NCBI GenBank assembly: GCA_942492855.1
Contig: OW818647.1
Coordinates: 4,836,001-4,900,000 of the forward strand
DNA length: 64,000 bases
From: G963677485 sp942492855
GTDB taxonomy: Bacteria > Armatimonadota > HRBIN16
Direction of reading: 5' to 3'
Shown here: in pieces, positions 52,558 through 61,057 of the stretch
Layout: each line of letters opens with the position of its first letter
Numbering within the stretch: position 1 is the first letter of the stretch
Position numbers and translations under genes: made by a program
The notes under the pieces: generated by a model
The model's input: only the letters and a program-made list of their open reading frames with translations
The model's database searches: none
What the model was told of the DNA's origin: nothing

Positions 52558-52704
52558 GATCGTGACCGTAGCCGTATCATCCCCTATCTGACCAGTACCC
52601 ATACCTAACCTCTGTGTCGTCACTCTTTTCACAACCATGAACATACACATTGTGTGTATCATATGGTACCCTTTTGAAAATCCGCCATGCGCAGGAGGAA
52701 CACC

Positions 52705-53730
52705 ATGCACCTTACGAACCGATCTGTATTATCCGCTGCCTTGCTTAGTCTATTGCTGACTTGCCAAATCCATGCAGCAGACACCGTCGAGCTCACACTC
52801 ACATACCCGAATGGTAAAAGCCCCAAGGTCTTCACCACGGGTTGGAGCTTTGGAGCACGAGCAATCCTAAACAAGGGTACCAAGGCTCAGAAGGACCTCT
52901 CGAAACAGGTCACCTGGTCAGGCACAGGTAAATTCAATCCCAAGATTGGCTCATTCAGTAAACCAACCTTCGTTAGTGCCGGTGCCAACACCATCGTGCT
53001 AAGTGTAAAAGTCGGTAAGGAGCTACACTCCAAAGAGTTCCTAATCCAGACCGTCAAACCTGACCGATACGCCGCTGTTGGCGACTATGCCAACTGCCCT
53101 GCGGACGCACATGGATGTGGAGGATGCCCGCATCCAGTTTCTGGCGAGCTTACTCAAGGCAACCCAAAAGTTTTAATCCACGGTAAGGCGGTTGTCTGTG
53201 TGGGCAGCTCAGGGCGTCACACGGCGTGCTGCGGTCCTAACACCTTCACAGTCATAGCCGGTGACCCCAGTGTGCTAGTGGACGGCAAACGTGTGGCCCG
53301 TATGGGAGACAAGACCCAGCACTGCGGAGGGGTTGGGACCATAAGCGATTCAACCCTACTCGTTTCGGGTACATACAAGGGCAGCTTCTCCGGCAGTGCA
53401 TCTGGTAAGGCAGAGTTCACCTTTGTAAAAGAAAAGGTCAGCGGCGCATTTACGGGCAACCACGACAAAGAGGGTGGCGGTATCGCAAACCTTACCCTGA
53501 AGGGTATCTTCAATCCGAAGCGGAATACAGTGACTGGCACTTCATCGGGAACGGCGACCTACATCGGATTAAACAATAAAGTAGCCAAAGCTACTGTCAA
53601 AGGCACTTTCAAGGGTGTGACTGACGGAAAGCACTTTGTTGGGACCTGGAAGGGTATCGCCAAAGGGGCATCATCACGGGCTGTTTCTGGCACATTCACA
53701 ACAACCTCTACCCTGGTTAATTATCCGTAA
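52705..53730 (+). CDS. Exported PAAR-domain protein with flanking beta-domains
   Basis: 341 residues from the ATG at 52705, directly behind AGGAGG. Signal peptide 1-25 (NRSVLSAALLSLLLTCQIHA), then an Ig-like domain (about 27-118, FNPKIGSFSKPTFVSAGANT). A PAAR domain follows (about 120-220), with the repeats NPKVLIHGKAVVCVGS and DPSVLVDGKRVARMGD, and clustered Cys/His (CPADAHGCGGCPHP, RHTACCGPN, THC-like HCGG) that would bind the tip metal. The last 120 residues form another beta-domain (SGTYKGSFSGSASG, FVGTWKGIAKGA). PAAR proteins normally tip type VI spikes and lack signal peptides. A Sec-exported version with no secretion genes nearby points to a different use. Confidence 0.8.
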   Translation: MHLTNRSVLSAALLSLLLTCQIHAADTVELTLTYPNGKSPKVFTTGWSFGARAILNKGTKAQKDLSKQVTWSGTGKFNPKIGSFSKPTFVSAGANTIVLSVKVGKELHSKEFLIQTVKPDRYAAVGDYANCPADAHGCGGCPHPVSGELTQGNPKVLIHGKAVVCVGSSGRHTACCGPNTFTVIAGDPSVLVDGKRVARMGDKTQHCGGVGTISDSTLLVSGTYKGSFSGSASGKAEFTFVKEKVSGAFTGNHDKEGGGIANLTLKGIFNPKRNTVTGTSSGTATYIGLNNKVAKATVKGTFKGVTDGKHFVGTWKGIAKGASSRAVSGTFTTTSTLVNYP

Positions 53731-53743
53731 GCCAACAAAGATA

Positions 53744-53776
53744 CCCTCATGCCGTCGTCACCTGACGGCATGAGGG
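53744..53776. terminator. Bidirectional terminator hairpin
   Basis: A perfect 13-bp stem, CCCTCATGCCGTC (53744-53756) with GACGGCATGAGGG (53764-53776), and a 7-base loop, between the stops of the convergent PAAR and ccsA genes. Confidence 0.7.
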
Positions 53777-53784
53777 CGCTTTCC

Positions 53785-54591
53785 CTATTGGCTGTAGATA
53801 TGCACACTGCTGGCGGCGTTGGGCAGGACGGTGACGCCAAACCAGCAGACCAGCAGCACCATGAACGCGCCAAAAACCACCCACAGACTGAGCTTTGTGG
53901 TGAGCAGCTTGGCGCGGTCCAGGTGCAGGTAGGCCAGATACACCGCCCAGGTGAGGAACGCCCACGTCTCTTTCGGGTCCCAGCTCCAGTAGTGACCCCA
54001 GGCGACCTTCGCCCAGAACGCCCCCAGGATGAATCCTGTGGTCAGCAGCGGGAAGCCCACGTAGACCAGGCTGCGCGCCATCTGCTCCAGAGCCACACCC
54101 TCTTGTGATCCTCGGCGTTTGATGACGATCAACGCCCAGGCTGCCACCGCTCCCGCCGTGCCCAGGGCGGCGTAAGCCATCATATACACAATCACATGCG
54201 GAGCAAACCAAGGGCTGTTCAAGGCAGGCATCAGCGTTTTGTCCAGGCTCTCCGGGTGGAGCATCGTGATTACTAGGAACACCAGAGCCATCACAACCGC
54301 CGGTGCCACCAGATGGCGTGAGCGCCATCGGGCTTGGATAGCCAGACCCATCAGCACCAGGAACGCCATATACCAAAGCCGCGTTTCGCCTTGAGTGCGC
54401 ATCGGCAGCCGCTCCAGTACCTTCCACAGCCAGCCCAGATACCCCCACACCACGACCCCGCCGGTGGCAAACGCGATGCTACCCACCCGCTGCAGCCAAG
54501 GTTTGAGGGGCAGCGCGTAGCCCACCAACGCCAGCAGCCATAACACCAGCAGCACAGAGCCGATAATCCCAAATGGCCCATGGGTGCTCAT
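53785..54591 (-). CDS. ccsA: Cytochrome c biogenesis protein CcsA/ResC
   Basis: 268 residues from the ATG at 54591 (GGAGGTG upstream), overlapping the resB stop by ATGA. About eight transmembrane helices. The haem-handling WWD motif reads WGHYWSWDPKETWAF, followed by LTWAVYLAYLH. With ResB it forms the System II haem lyase that carries haem across the membrane and attaches it to apocytochrome c. This is the last gene of the long minus-strand unit and ends at a strong hairpin. Confidence 0.95.
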   Translation of the reverse strand: MSTHGPFGIIGSVLLVLWLLALVGYALPLKPWLQRVGSIAFATGGVVVWGYLGWLWKVLERLPMRTQGETRLWYMAFLVLMGLAIQARWRSRHLVAPAVVMALVFLVITMLHPESLDKTLMPALNSPWFAPHVIVYMMAYAALGTAGAVAAWALIVIKRRGSQEGVALEQMARSLVYVGFPLLTTGFILGAFWAKVAWGHYWSWDPKETWAFLTWAVYLAYLHLDRAKLLTTKLSLWVVFGAFMVLLVCWFGVTVLPNAASSVHIYSQ

Positions 54592-55805
54592 GCTGACACC
54601 TCCATGCTGGACATCACGCGACGGCTCCATAGTGCCCAGAACGCCCCGATCACCATCATGCCCAGACCAGCAAACACCACGGGAACAGTCTCATCCTTGA
54701 CCGCCATGATCACCGAATACTTTCCGAACTGGCCCTCACCCCAGGAGCTCTGGTACAAAATCCAGCAATCGAGGTTCAACGGCTTGTTGACCTCCAGAGT
54801 AGCCTTATACTCGGGCTTCGATTCGGGCTTAACTAAGAGATCAGACCGAAACAGCTTTGGCACCGCCTGGCTGAGCTGCACAAAGTGTTTCTCTCCCACC
54901 AGCACCGAATCCTGCACTTCCCCACTTGAAGATTGGGGAGTCAAAGCCAGCCAGACATCACCCTGCTGCCCGGTAGCATCCGAGATTGTGACCTTGACCG
55001 CGGGCACCCCACCCTCACCCTTCCGCCAGCCACCTGATGGGTCGGGTATGGCGGATGCAATATACTGGGTCACCTTGACTGCGATATCCATTGCCTGGAA
55101 GGTGTGTTTCTCGCTGGCCCACTGCGGGTCGACCTTCCCATCTGACGGGCCGGAGTCGGTCATTTCACCGATGATCAGTTTGGGCGGATAGTGTTCTACC
55201 GTAAACTTTTCAAGCATGATGGCGGCCGGCAGGTCTGTCGTTTTGCCAGTCTTGCTGATGATCTGACGGCCCTGTTCGCCTTCATGAAGCTGGAACATGC
55301 CCTCAAACATCGCACCCGATTGCGCCATCATGCCCAGCAGCACCAGAACCATGCCGATGTGGTTGCATAGGAAAGCGCCATTCCTCGGTTTGGGTTGCGC
55401 TATCCTTCGGCCGACCACCAGGCTCAGGTTCAGTAAAGCCATCAACGCGGTAACACCGAAAGGTGCGGAGTGAAACACATCACGCAGTCCGATTCTGGCC
55501 ACGAAACCGCCCAGCTCAGGCTTTTGAAGCACCATCGTGCCGATCAATCCCAGCAGGCACATCAACAGCAGGCTGACGACAGCAAACGGAGTGCCACTCA
55601 GCCAACGCACGATCGGCTTCGATGCACACGCATATCCACCCACCAGGCAAATCAACGTCAGCAGACCAAGCAGCAGCCAGTTCCAGGGGGTCACCGCTTT
55701 CGCCATTAGAGGCTGCAGCAGCGGGTTGAAAGCCGCGCAGGCGATCGCCAGCCCAAGCTGCATCTGCACCGCCGCTGCCCATGGGTAGCGAATATACACG
55801 CTCAC
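54588..55805 (-). CDS. resB: Cytochrome c biogenesis protein ResB/Ccs1
   Basis: 405 residues. Four transmembrane helices are visible, three in the N-terminal third (AAAVQMQLGLAIACAAF, LLLGLLTLICLVGGYAC, VVSLLLMCLLGLIGTMVL) and one near the C-terminus (VPVVFAGLGMMVIGAFWALW). A large periplasmic domain lies between, and CNHIGMVLVLLGMMAQSG may be a further helix. That is the ResB layout. The start is a GTG overlapping the upstream glycosidase-like stop (GTGA) and lacks a clear ribosome site, so translation probably depends on the upstream gene. It is the partner of CcsA in System II cytochrome c maturation. Confidence 0.9.
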   Translation of the reverse strand: MSVYIRYPWAAAVQMQLGLAIACAAFNPLLQPLMAKAVTPWNWLLLGLLTLICLVGGYACASKPIVRWLSGTPFAVVSLLLMCLLGLIGTMVLQKPELGGFVARIGLRDVFHSAPFGVTALMALLNLSLVVGRRIAQPKPRNGAFLCNHIGMVLVLLGMMAQSGAMFEGMFQLHEGEQGRQIISKTGKTTDLPAAIMLEKFTVEHYPPKLIIGEMTDSGPSDGKVDPQWASEKHTFQAMDIAVKVTQYIASAIPDPSGGWRKGEGGVPAVKVTISDATGQQGDVWLALTPQSSSGEVQDSVLVGEKHFVQLSQAVPKLFRSDLLVKPESKPEYKATLEVNKPLNLDCWILYQSSWGEGQFGKYSVIMAVKDETVPVVFAGLGMMVIGAFWALWSRRVMSSMEVSA

Positions 55806-58099
55806 TTAGTCTTCAGTTCCGCCACTACCATGTAGTGAACCTCCAGAGGGGGTAGCTCCACTTCGCTCCATTCACCTTTGGGTATCAGCTTCAGCTCCAC
55901 GTTGCCGGGTTCCAGGTGGATACGCGTAACACCGGGCTCTTTCAGCCTGAGCTTCATGCCGTGGATGGGCAGAATCTCCTCGCGCAGAGGCACATCGGTG
56001 TCGGGCGCGCCGTGGTCACTGGTCGTGTTCACTCCGTTGAAGAGCTGCACCACTAAGCGTTCACCTTTGCTGTCACGCTGACGGAACAAGGTGCTTTGCA
56101 CACACATCGGGCCATCCAATTGCATCGGTGGAGCATCATTGGCGACCCACTTGATGGCGTTGGACAGCATCACACGCTGGTAGGGATAATAGTAACTGTA
56201 ACACGCAGCATCAATGCCGAACGCGAAGTAGACCACACGCCCCTTGCCCTGCTGCCCCACCACGGCAGCCGGTATGGGTGGCAGACCAAGCGGAAACATG
56301 ATCATCGCCCGCTGCATGGGCGGTCGAGCTTGTTCACTCATCTTCACCCAGGGCCCCTTGAAACTGGCTTGAACACCCTTGCCCATGATCTTCGGCATCT
56401 GTGGCGAGTTGATCAGCACATCCGTCTGGATATCTCCAGCCCCCCATCGCAGGTCAGCGATTCCCTGCCGGTTGCGCCAGTAGGAATCATCGATGGCCCG
56501 CATGAAGTTTGCATCCAGCTCCACCTTCTCCGTCGCTTCGTTGGGACGGCCCTGGTAGTCCACCCCAAACAGGTCAGCCAGAGCGAAATTGCTGCGCAAT
56601 TGCCCCAGCTCATTGCACAATGAGCTCTCACCGGTCGCAACCAGACCGCCCCCGTTGTTGACAAACTTCCGGATAGCCGTGACCTGCTGGTCGGATAGAG
56701 CCGCCGCATTAGGCAGGATCAGCACTTTGTACTTGGCGAGTGTTTTATCGTTGATATCCATGTCGGTGACCAGCGTCACCGGTAGGTGCTCCTCCATGCC
56801 TACTCGGAAGGCCCCCAAAACATGCTGCAGGAACCGGTCCATGACCTGGTTTGATGCGTAGAACTGCCGGTTCTGTTCGCTCACCAGCAGGGCGGCCCAG
56901 GGTTCCTGCACGCTGCGCACGAACCACTGTTTGCGTTTGCCTATCTCAACCATGGTATTCGTGAAGGCTTCATTCCCATAAGCGGATGTGGTGGCAACAG
57001 GGGTGATGCAGCCATTTGTCATCGCCATGAGACAGCGGACCATCAGTTCATGCTGTGGGAAGCTGAAGGCACTGTAGGGGTTACCCCGCGAGATGATATA
57101 CGGCTCGCTGGCTCCCGTGCGGCCGCCGGTCAACGCACGGACATAGGCCGCTCCGAAGGCAGGAACCACACTGGCTCCAAGGTTGACCTCATCCAGCCAC
57201 CACTCCTGAACTGGCGAGTCGAACAACAGGTTCATGCGGGCAGACATCACGCGGGGGGTGGTCAGGAAGTGGCCGTATCGGCCTGCATTGGTCGTCCAGG
57301 TGTATACCGCCGCTTGAGGGTTTACCTGCCGCAGTTTCACACGCAGCTTTCGATACCAGTCCTCGAGCTTCTGATCAGCCCAAAGCTGATAAGCCAGGTA
57401 GTCTGGATTGGCTAGGTCAATCACTTTAGGAAAGGGGTGCCCCGTCTCTTTCGTAAAGAGTTCCATCTCGTAGGGGCAGAAGTTCAAACGCTCGTGGTAA
57501 TAACCGTCAAAGGAGACGCCATCGACGTGGTAGGTTTTAACCATTTGGGCGATGGCATCTATCACCATATCACCGTATGGGGTAAACAGACCCAGGCTGC
57601 GGTAGCCGACGTTCTCCGGTTTGCTCAAGTCCGCATCAGCCGGTGCGGGTTTCGAGTCAGGAGAGGCCATCACACGCCAACCCTGATGCATCTTCGCCAA
57701 AGCAACCGGCGCGTAGGGATACACCCCCACGACGATCCGCATCCCCTTATCGGCCATATACCGGTAGCCCTTTAGCAGTTTGGCATCGCGCTTCCGTAAG
57801 GCCTCTTCATCGGTCAGCGGGAAATCCAGCTCAGGACCGCTGGTGTGTATGACTGTGACACCCAGTTTGGCGAATTCATTAATCGAAGCCACAAAATCGG
57901 CTGTCGGAATATCACCAGGCGAGTAAAAGACCTTCTGAACACCCTCGTAGACCCATGGTGCTGGCTCAACACCTTTAAACTCCGTGTCCTTCACATACCA
58001 GGGGTACTGTTCAAGGCCGGTAAGCTCTGCAGATGCAGCCGGAAGACAGATACTGGCTAACAGCAACCCTGCTAGACCAACGATAAGGCAACCTCTCAA
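55802..58099 (-). CDS. Exported GHL6-like TIM-barrel protein with beta-galactosidase-type GATase domain
   Basis: 765 residues from a TTG at 58099. GGAG lies 9 bases upstream, just after the previous stop, and the TTG gives a perfect signal peptide (MRGCLIVGLAGLLLASICLP). The TIM barrel (about 60-400) shows FAKLGVTVIHTSGPELDFPL, YHVDGVSFDGYYHERLNFCP and MNLLFDSPVQEWWLDE, matching the hypothetical glycosyl hydrolase 6 group. A GATase-like trimerisation fold follows (VLILPNAAALSDQQVTAIRK, FVNNGGGLVATGESSLC), then a beta-rich C-terminus. It was probably a glycosidase by descent; the activity is unproven. It is co-directional with, and only 13 bases behind, the previous gene. Confidence 0.68.
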   Translation of the reverse strand: MRGCLIVGLAGLLLASICLPAASAELTGLEQYPWYVKDTEFKGVEPAPWVYEGVQKVFYSPGDIPTADFVASINEFAKLGVTVIHTSGPELDFPLTDEEALRKRDAKLLKGYRYMADKGMRIVVGVYPYAPVALAKMHQGWRVMASPDSKPAPADADLSKPENVGYRSLGLFTPYGDMVIDAIAQMVKTYHVDGVSFDGYYHERLNFCPYEMELFTKETGHPFPKVIDLANPDYLAYQLWADQKLEDWYRKLRVKLRQVNPQAAVYTWTTNAGRYGHFLTTPRVMSARMNLLFDSPVQEWWLDEVNLGASVVPAFGAAYVRALTGGRTGASEPYIISRGNPYSAFSFPQHELMVRCLMAMTNGCITPVATTSAYGNEAFTNTMVEIGKRKQWFVRSVQEPWAALLVSEQNRQFYASNQVMDRFLQHVLGAFRVGMEEHLPVTLVTDMDINDKTLAKYKVLILPNAAALSDQQVTAIRKFVNNGGGLVATGESSLCNELGQLRSNFALADLFGVDYQGRPNEATEKVELDANFMRAIDDSYWRNRQGIADLRWGAGDIQTDVLINSPQMPKIMGKGVQASFKGPWVKMSEQARPPMQRAMIMFPLGLPPIPAAVVGQQGKGRVVYFAFGIDAACYSYYYPYQRVMLSNAIKWVANDAPPMQLDGPMCVQSTLFRQRDSKGERLVVQLFNGVNTTSDHGAPDTDVPLREEILPIHGMKLRLKEPGVTRIHLEPGNVELKLIPKGEWSEVELPPLEVHYMVVAELKTK

Positions 58100-58112
58100 A
58101 GCACGACACTCC

Positions 58113-60779
58113 TCAATCTTTGCTGAAATCCAGCGAGACCGACCGGATGTGCTTAAGGCCCTCAACCCATATCCACCAGGCGTCCTTCCCATGCCACGTC
58201 CCCGATTTGTCTAGCCGATAACTAGACCCTGCGGGCAGCTTTACTGTTACAGCACGGCGTCTCGCGGTGGCCTCATCGAAGGGACCTAAGCGCACAGATA
58301 ACCCTGGGATTACGCGCTCGCACTGCATCGTAAACAGCCCAGGGCGTGTGAACTCAAACGCCAGGCGGCTCTTCACCAGTTTATCACCCTCAGGCAGCAT
58401 CACGAAGTAGTTTGACACCTTGATTCCGGTCATCGGCTCCGGAACGCGAGGCAATATCTTGATGTTCTGGGAGTCGAGGTCATCCACCCCAGCACAGCTA
58501 TTGATCGCATGCATGGGCGGGCCCTGGTTGGCACCATTGGACAGGTCACTGACCCGGTGCCACATCCCGTTCGGGAGCACATTGGTGCCCTCCGGGATCA
58601 GCCACAGCCACTTCCGCCAGTCGATGCCCCGTTTGGTATCCACGTAGTCCATGTTTTTGTCATACGAATAGCGAGCGATGTTAGTCAGCAGAGGTCCAGA
58701 GGCGTCCATGTCGTCTAGCACCAATGCCGACTGAGTTAGCCATCCCTGGCCGTATCCCATGGCCAGCACTGCCGCTTTACCATATGGCTGCGAGAGCTGC
58801 TGCCTCAACGTGTTGCGGGTGATCGCGGTCATCTCCGCGTCGAACTTGATTGGGTCAAGTCCGTCTTGATACTGGGCAAACCAGGCCTGAACCAGCGAAT
58901 CCTGCTGCGATGAGAACCAGGAGTAGGGGCTCATTTTCCAGGTGAAGTTGTTGGTGTCCCCTGCCCTGAGCAGCCGCACCATACCGTCGCGTAGCCGCTT
59001 GGCATACGCCCGCCACTTCTCTGCAGAGGCCGTGTCACCCACCGCATCAGCCATGTTGGCTGAGCACCGCAGGCCAGAATAATTGACGTAGCTGGCATAG
59101 GGAAGATACATATCGGCGTTGGCATAGTTTTGCTTGATCTTTACAGGGTCGGTCTCGGTCGCCATACCCTTTGGTATGGATACTTGGTTGGAGCCTGCCC
59201 ATCCTACCGATTCGCCTTCGGTGTAGATCACATCCCGACCGGTGTAGTCCATCAGCCAGCAGATGAAGTCAGCAGCATCTTTCGAGGAATCCCAGCGGCT
59301 CTTGCCATACACTCCGGGACGTGGATCGGTCAGCCACTCACCCTTTGGAGCACCTAGCAACCGCCAAGCGGCCCATCGGCCCACGATGGTGGAGCCGTGC
59401 CCCTCCATCTCTTCGCCGCCGGGAATCTCGTTCAGAGGGAACGGCAGACTATACTGCTCATGCAGTCCAAAGGTCCAATGCGGAGGTGCATCTTTGGGAT
59501 ATTTGGTGATATCAAGAGCTTCGTTCAACGGGCCCTTGTCTGGGTCACGGTTCGTGCGGTAATAGTAAAGACGGCTGTCGCAGTAATCCACGTAACTCTC
59601 AGCGCGTTGGTCATTGTTCAAACCGCGCAGTGCCAGGGTTACAAAGTGATCGGAGCTCCGTCCATACGCCCCGCCGTAATAGATACCAATGGGTGCCCAT
59701 ACGCCGTAGCCGATCAGGCCGCTGTACCATGGGCAATCGGCTTCGGTCTCCTGAAAGAATCCGCTCTTGCTGTCGAATTTCCGGTCGATCTGCGCCAGGT
59801 TGGCCACCCAGACATTGGTGAGCATATCGGCAATACGGTCGCCTTGAAATTGAATGAGAGTGGCATCCAGACCTTTGGGAAATGGCAGCAGTTCCACCTT
59901 TTTGGGTAGATCCGAATCCTGGGTATACAGCGCAGCCGCTAGACGGTTCGTGTCTTTCGACCACCCGCTCATGCGGCTAGAATCCACCGTTGGCTTGAGA
60001 TCGTCCGCCGCTACCTGTTGCTTGCCCAGCCACTGAAGACTGGAGTCAGGCTGCACCCCTGCCAGCGTGATGCCAGAAACCAGCGGCACGCCGCGGGTTG
60101 TTGGGTTGTCGCGAATGATGATGGATTCGATCTGTTTGGCCCGTGGCTTCACCGGCAGGTAATAAAGTGCGTAACGGGTGGGATAGCTGCCCGCTTTCGG
60201 GGTTTCGCGAAGCTTCATGCTGCGGGCATACGCCTCAGCGCAGTCTGGCCTAGAAATGAACGGCTCCCGGACCACGCCATGGTCCATGTAGGTCCACTGA
60301 GCAAACCAGCATGTCGAACCCATTACAAAGGGGATACGGTCCGACTTGCCGTCAGCATATCTGATCTCGATCTCACCAAGGTTCTGACCGACATACTGCT
60401 GGTCGTTTCGATTGGCGATCAGCTCAGGGTGGTCCATCCAAGGACCCGTGCCGTAATCATAGCCGTCGTTGATCATGCCCAGAAGATAAATCTGACTGGC
60501 CGAGACGCCCACAGGGATGCGCTCCTCGGAGCCGTTCTGTGTGCGTGAGGTCTGCCCTCGCTTCTCAGGCAAGCACGCCAGGAAGGGCATCGTGCGGCAG
60601 CTCACTGGCTCCGCATTTTGGTCGATCTTCAACGCATAGAGGTCGTCGCATGACTGCAGCGATGCGCCTTTATCCCCAGGTGCCGCGGCGCATATGGAGG
60701 CCAACGATAGGCACATGACCAGCAGTGAGAACCCGATAGAGAGATGGAATTTTGTCGTATTGTTTCTATGAATAAGCAT
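58113..60779 (-). CDS. Exported six-hairpin glycosidase-like protein
   Basis: 888 residues from the ATG at 60779 (AAGGA 11 bases upstream), giving a signal peptide (HLSIGFSLLVMCLSLASICA). The first third is beta-rich (IYLLGMINDGYDYGTGPW, IEIRYADGKSDRIPF). The centre and C-terminal part carry helices and aromatic motifs of an (alpha/alpha)6 barrel: TEADCPWYSGLIGYGVWAPI, SSKDAADFICWLMDYTG, YTEGESVGWAGS and EKWRAYAKRLRDGMVRLLRA. I do not recognise a numbered GH family. The Glu/Asp-rich motifs around ETEADCPWY and YTEGE are candidates for the active site. It forms one unit with the GHL6-like, resB and ccsA genes. Confidence 0.55.
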   Translation of the reverse strand: MLIHRNNTTKFHLSIGFSLLVMCLSLASICAAAPGDKGASLQSCDDLYALKIDQNAEPVSCRTMPFLACLPEKRGQTSRTQNGSEERIPVGVSASQIYLLGMINDGYDYGTGPWMDHPELIANRNDQQYVGQNLGEIEIRYADGKSDRIPFVMGSTCWFAQWTYMDHGVVREPFISRPDCAEAYARSMKLRETPKAGSYPTRYALYYLPVKPRAKQIESIIIRDNPTTRGVPLVSGITLAGVQPDSSLQWLGKQQVAADDLKPTVDSSRMSGWSKDTNRLAAALYTQDSDLPKKVELLPFPKGLDATLIQFQGDRIADMLTNVWVANLAQIDRKFDSKSGFFQETEADCPWYSGLIGYGVWAPIGIYYGGAYGRSSDHFVTLALRGLNNDQRAESYVDYCDSRLYYYRTNRDPDKGPLNEALDITKYPKDAPPHWTFGLHEQYSLPFPLNEIPGGEEMEGHGSTIVGRWAAWRLLGAPKGEWLTDPRPGVYGKSRWDSSKDAADFICWLMDYTGRDVIYTEGESVGWAGSNQVSIPKGMATETDPVKIKQNYANADMYLPYASYVNYSGLRCSANMADAVGDTASAEKWRAYAKRLRDGMVRLLRAGDTNNFTWKMSPYSWFSSQQDSLVQAWFAQYQDGLDPIKFDAEMTAITRNTLRQQLSQPYGKAAVLAMGYGQGWLTQSALVLDDMDASGPLLTNIARYSYDKNMDYVDTKRGIDWRKWLWLIPEGTNVLPNGMWHRVSDLSNGANQGPPMHAINSCAGVDDLDSQNIKILPRVPEPMTGIKVSNYFVMLPEGDKLVKSRLAFEFTRPGLFTMQCERVIPGLSVRLGPFDEATARRRAVTVKLPAGSSYRLDKSGTWHGKDAWWIWVEGLKHIRSVSLDFSKD

Positions 60780-60869
60780 GGGTGTATGTTCCTTGACTAT
60801 GGCTTGACCGATAGGATTCTGAGATTTTAACATGCCGTAAACATGCGTGACAATACCCACTCCATCGTG

Positions 60870-61006
60870 CCGCGACATGAATGTCTCGGCTATTGAACAT
60901 CAAGCCCGTTGAAACGGGCTGCGGCACTTCGTGCCGATGGTGAGCACGCCAATCCAGACTGCTTCAGCAGTCTTATTGATCAATAGCCGAGACATTTATG
61001 TCGCGG
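60870..61006. repeat. Palindromic element with 27-bp arms and three inner hairpins
   Basis: Outer arms 60870-60896 and 60980-61006 match in 26 of 27 positions (CCGCGACAT ... GGCTATTGA). Inside are three perfect hairpins: AGCCCGT/ACGGGCT (60903-60920), CGGCAC/GTGCCG (60922-60936) and GACTGC/GCAGTC (60957-60972). The fold is a closed multibranch structure in either strand's RNA. It is non-coding and separates two minus-strand glycan genes. Confidence 0.75.
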
Positions 61007-61016
61007 AATCGGCGGC

Positions 61017-61037
61017 GGATGGCCACAAGGGCCATCC
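61017..61037. repeat. Short palindrome GGATGGCC/GGCCATCC
   Basis: 8-bp arms (61017-61024, 61030-61037) with a 5-base loop, adjacent to the larger palindromic element and followed by CTACG. The CTACG edge also bounds the element at 33507-33594. Confidence 0.55.
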
Positions 61038-61057
61038 CTACGAAATCCCCCGCCCTG

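Noticed and set aside
52705..53730. Type VI secretion locus
   Set aside because: Only the PAAR domain is present; no Hcp, VgrG, sheath or baseplate gene lies nearby.
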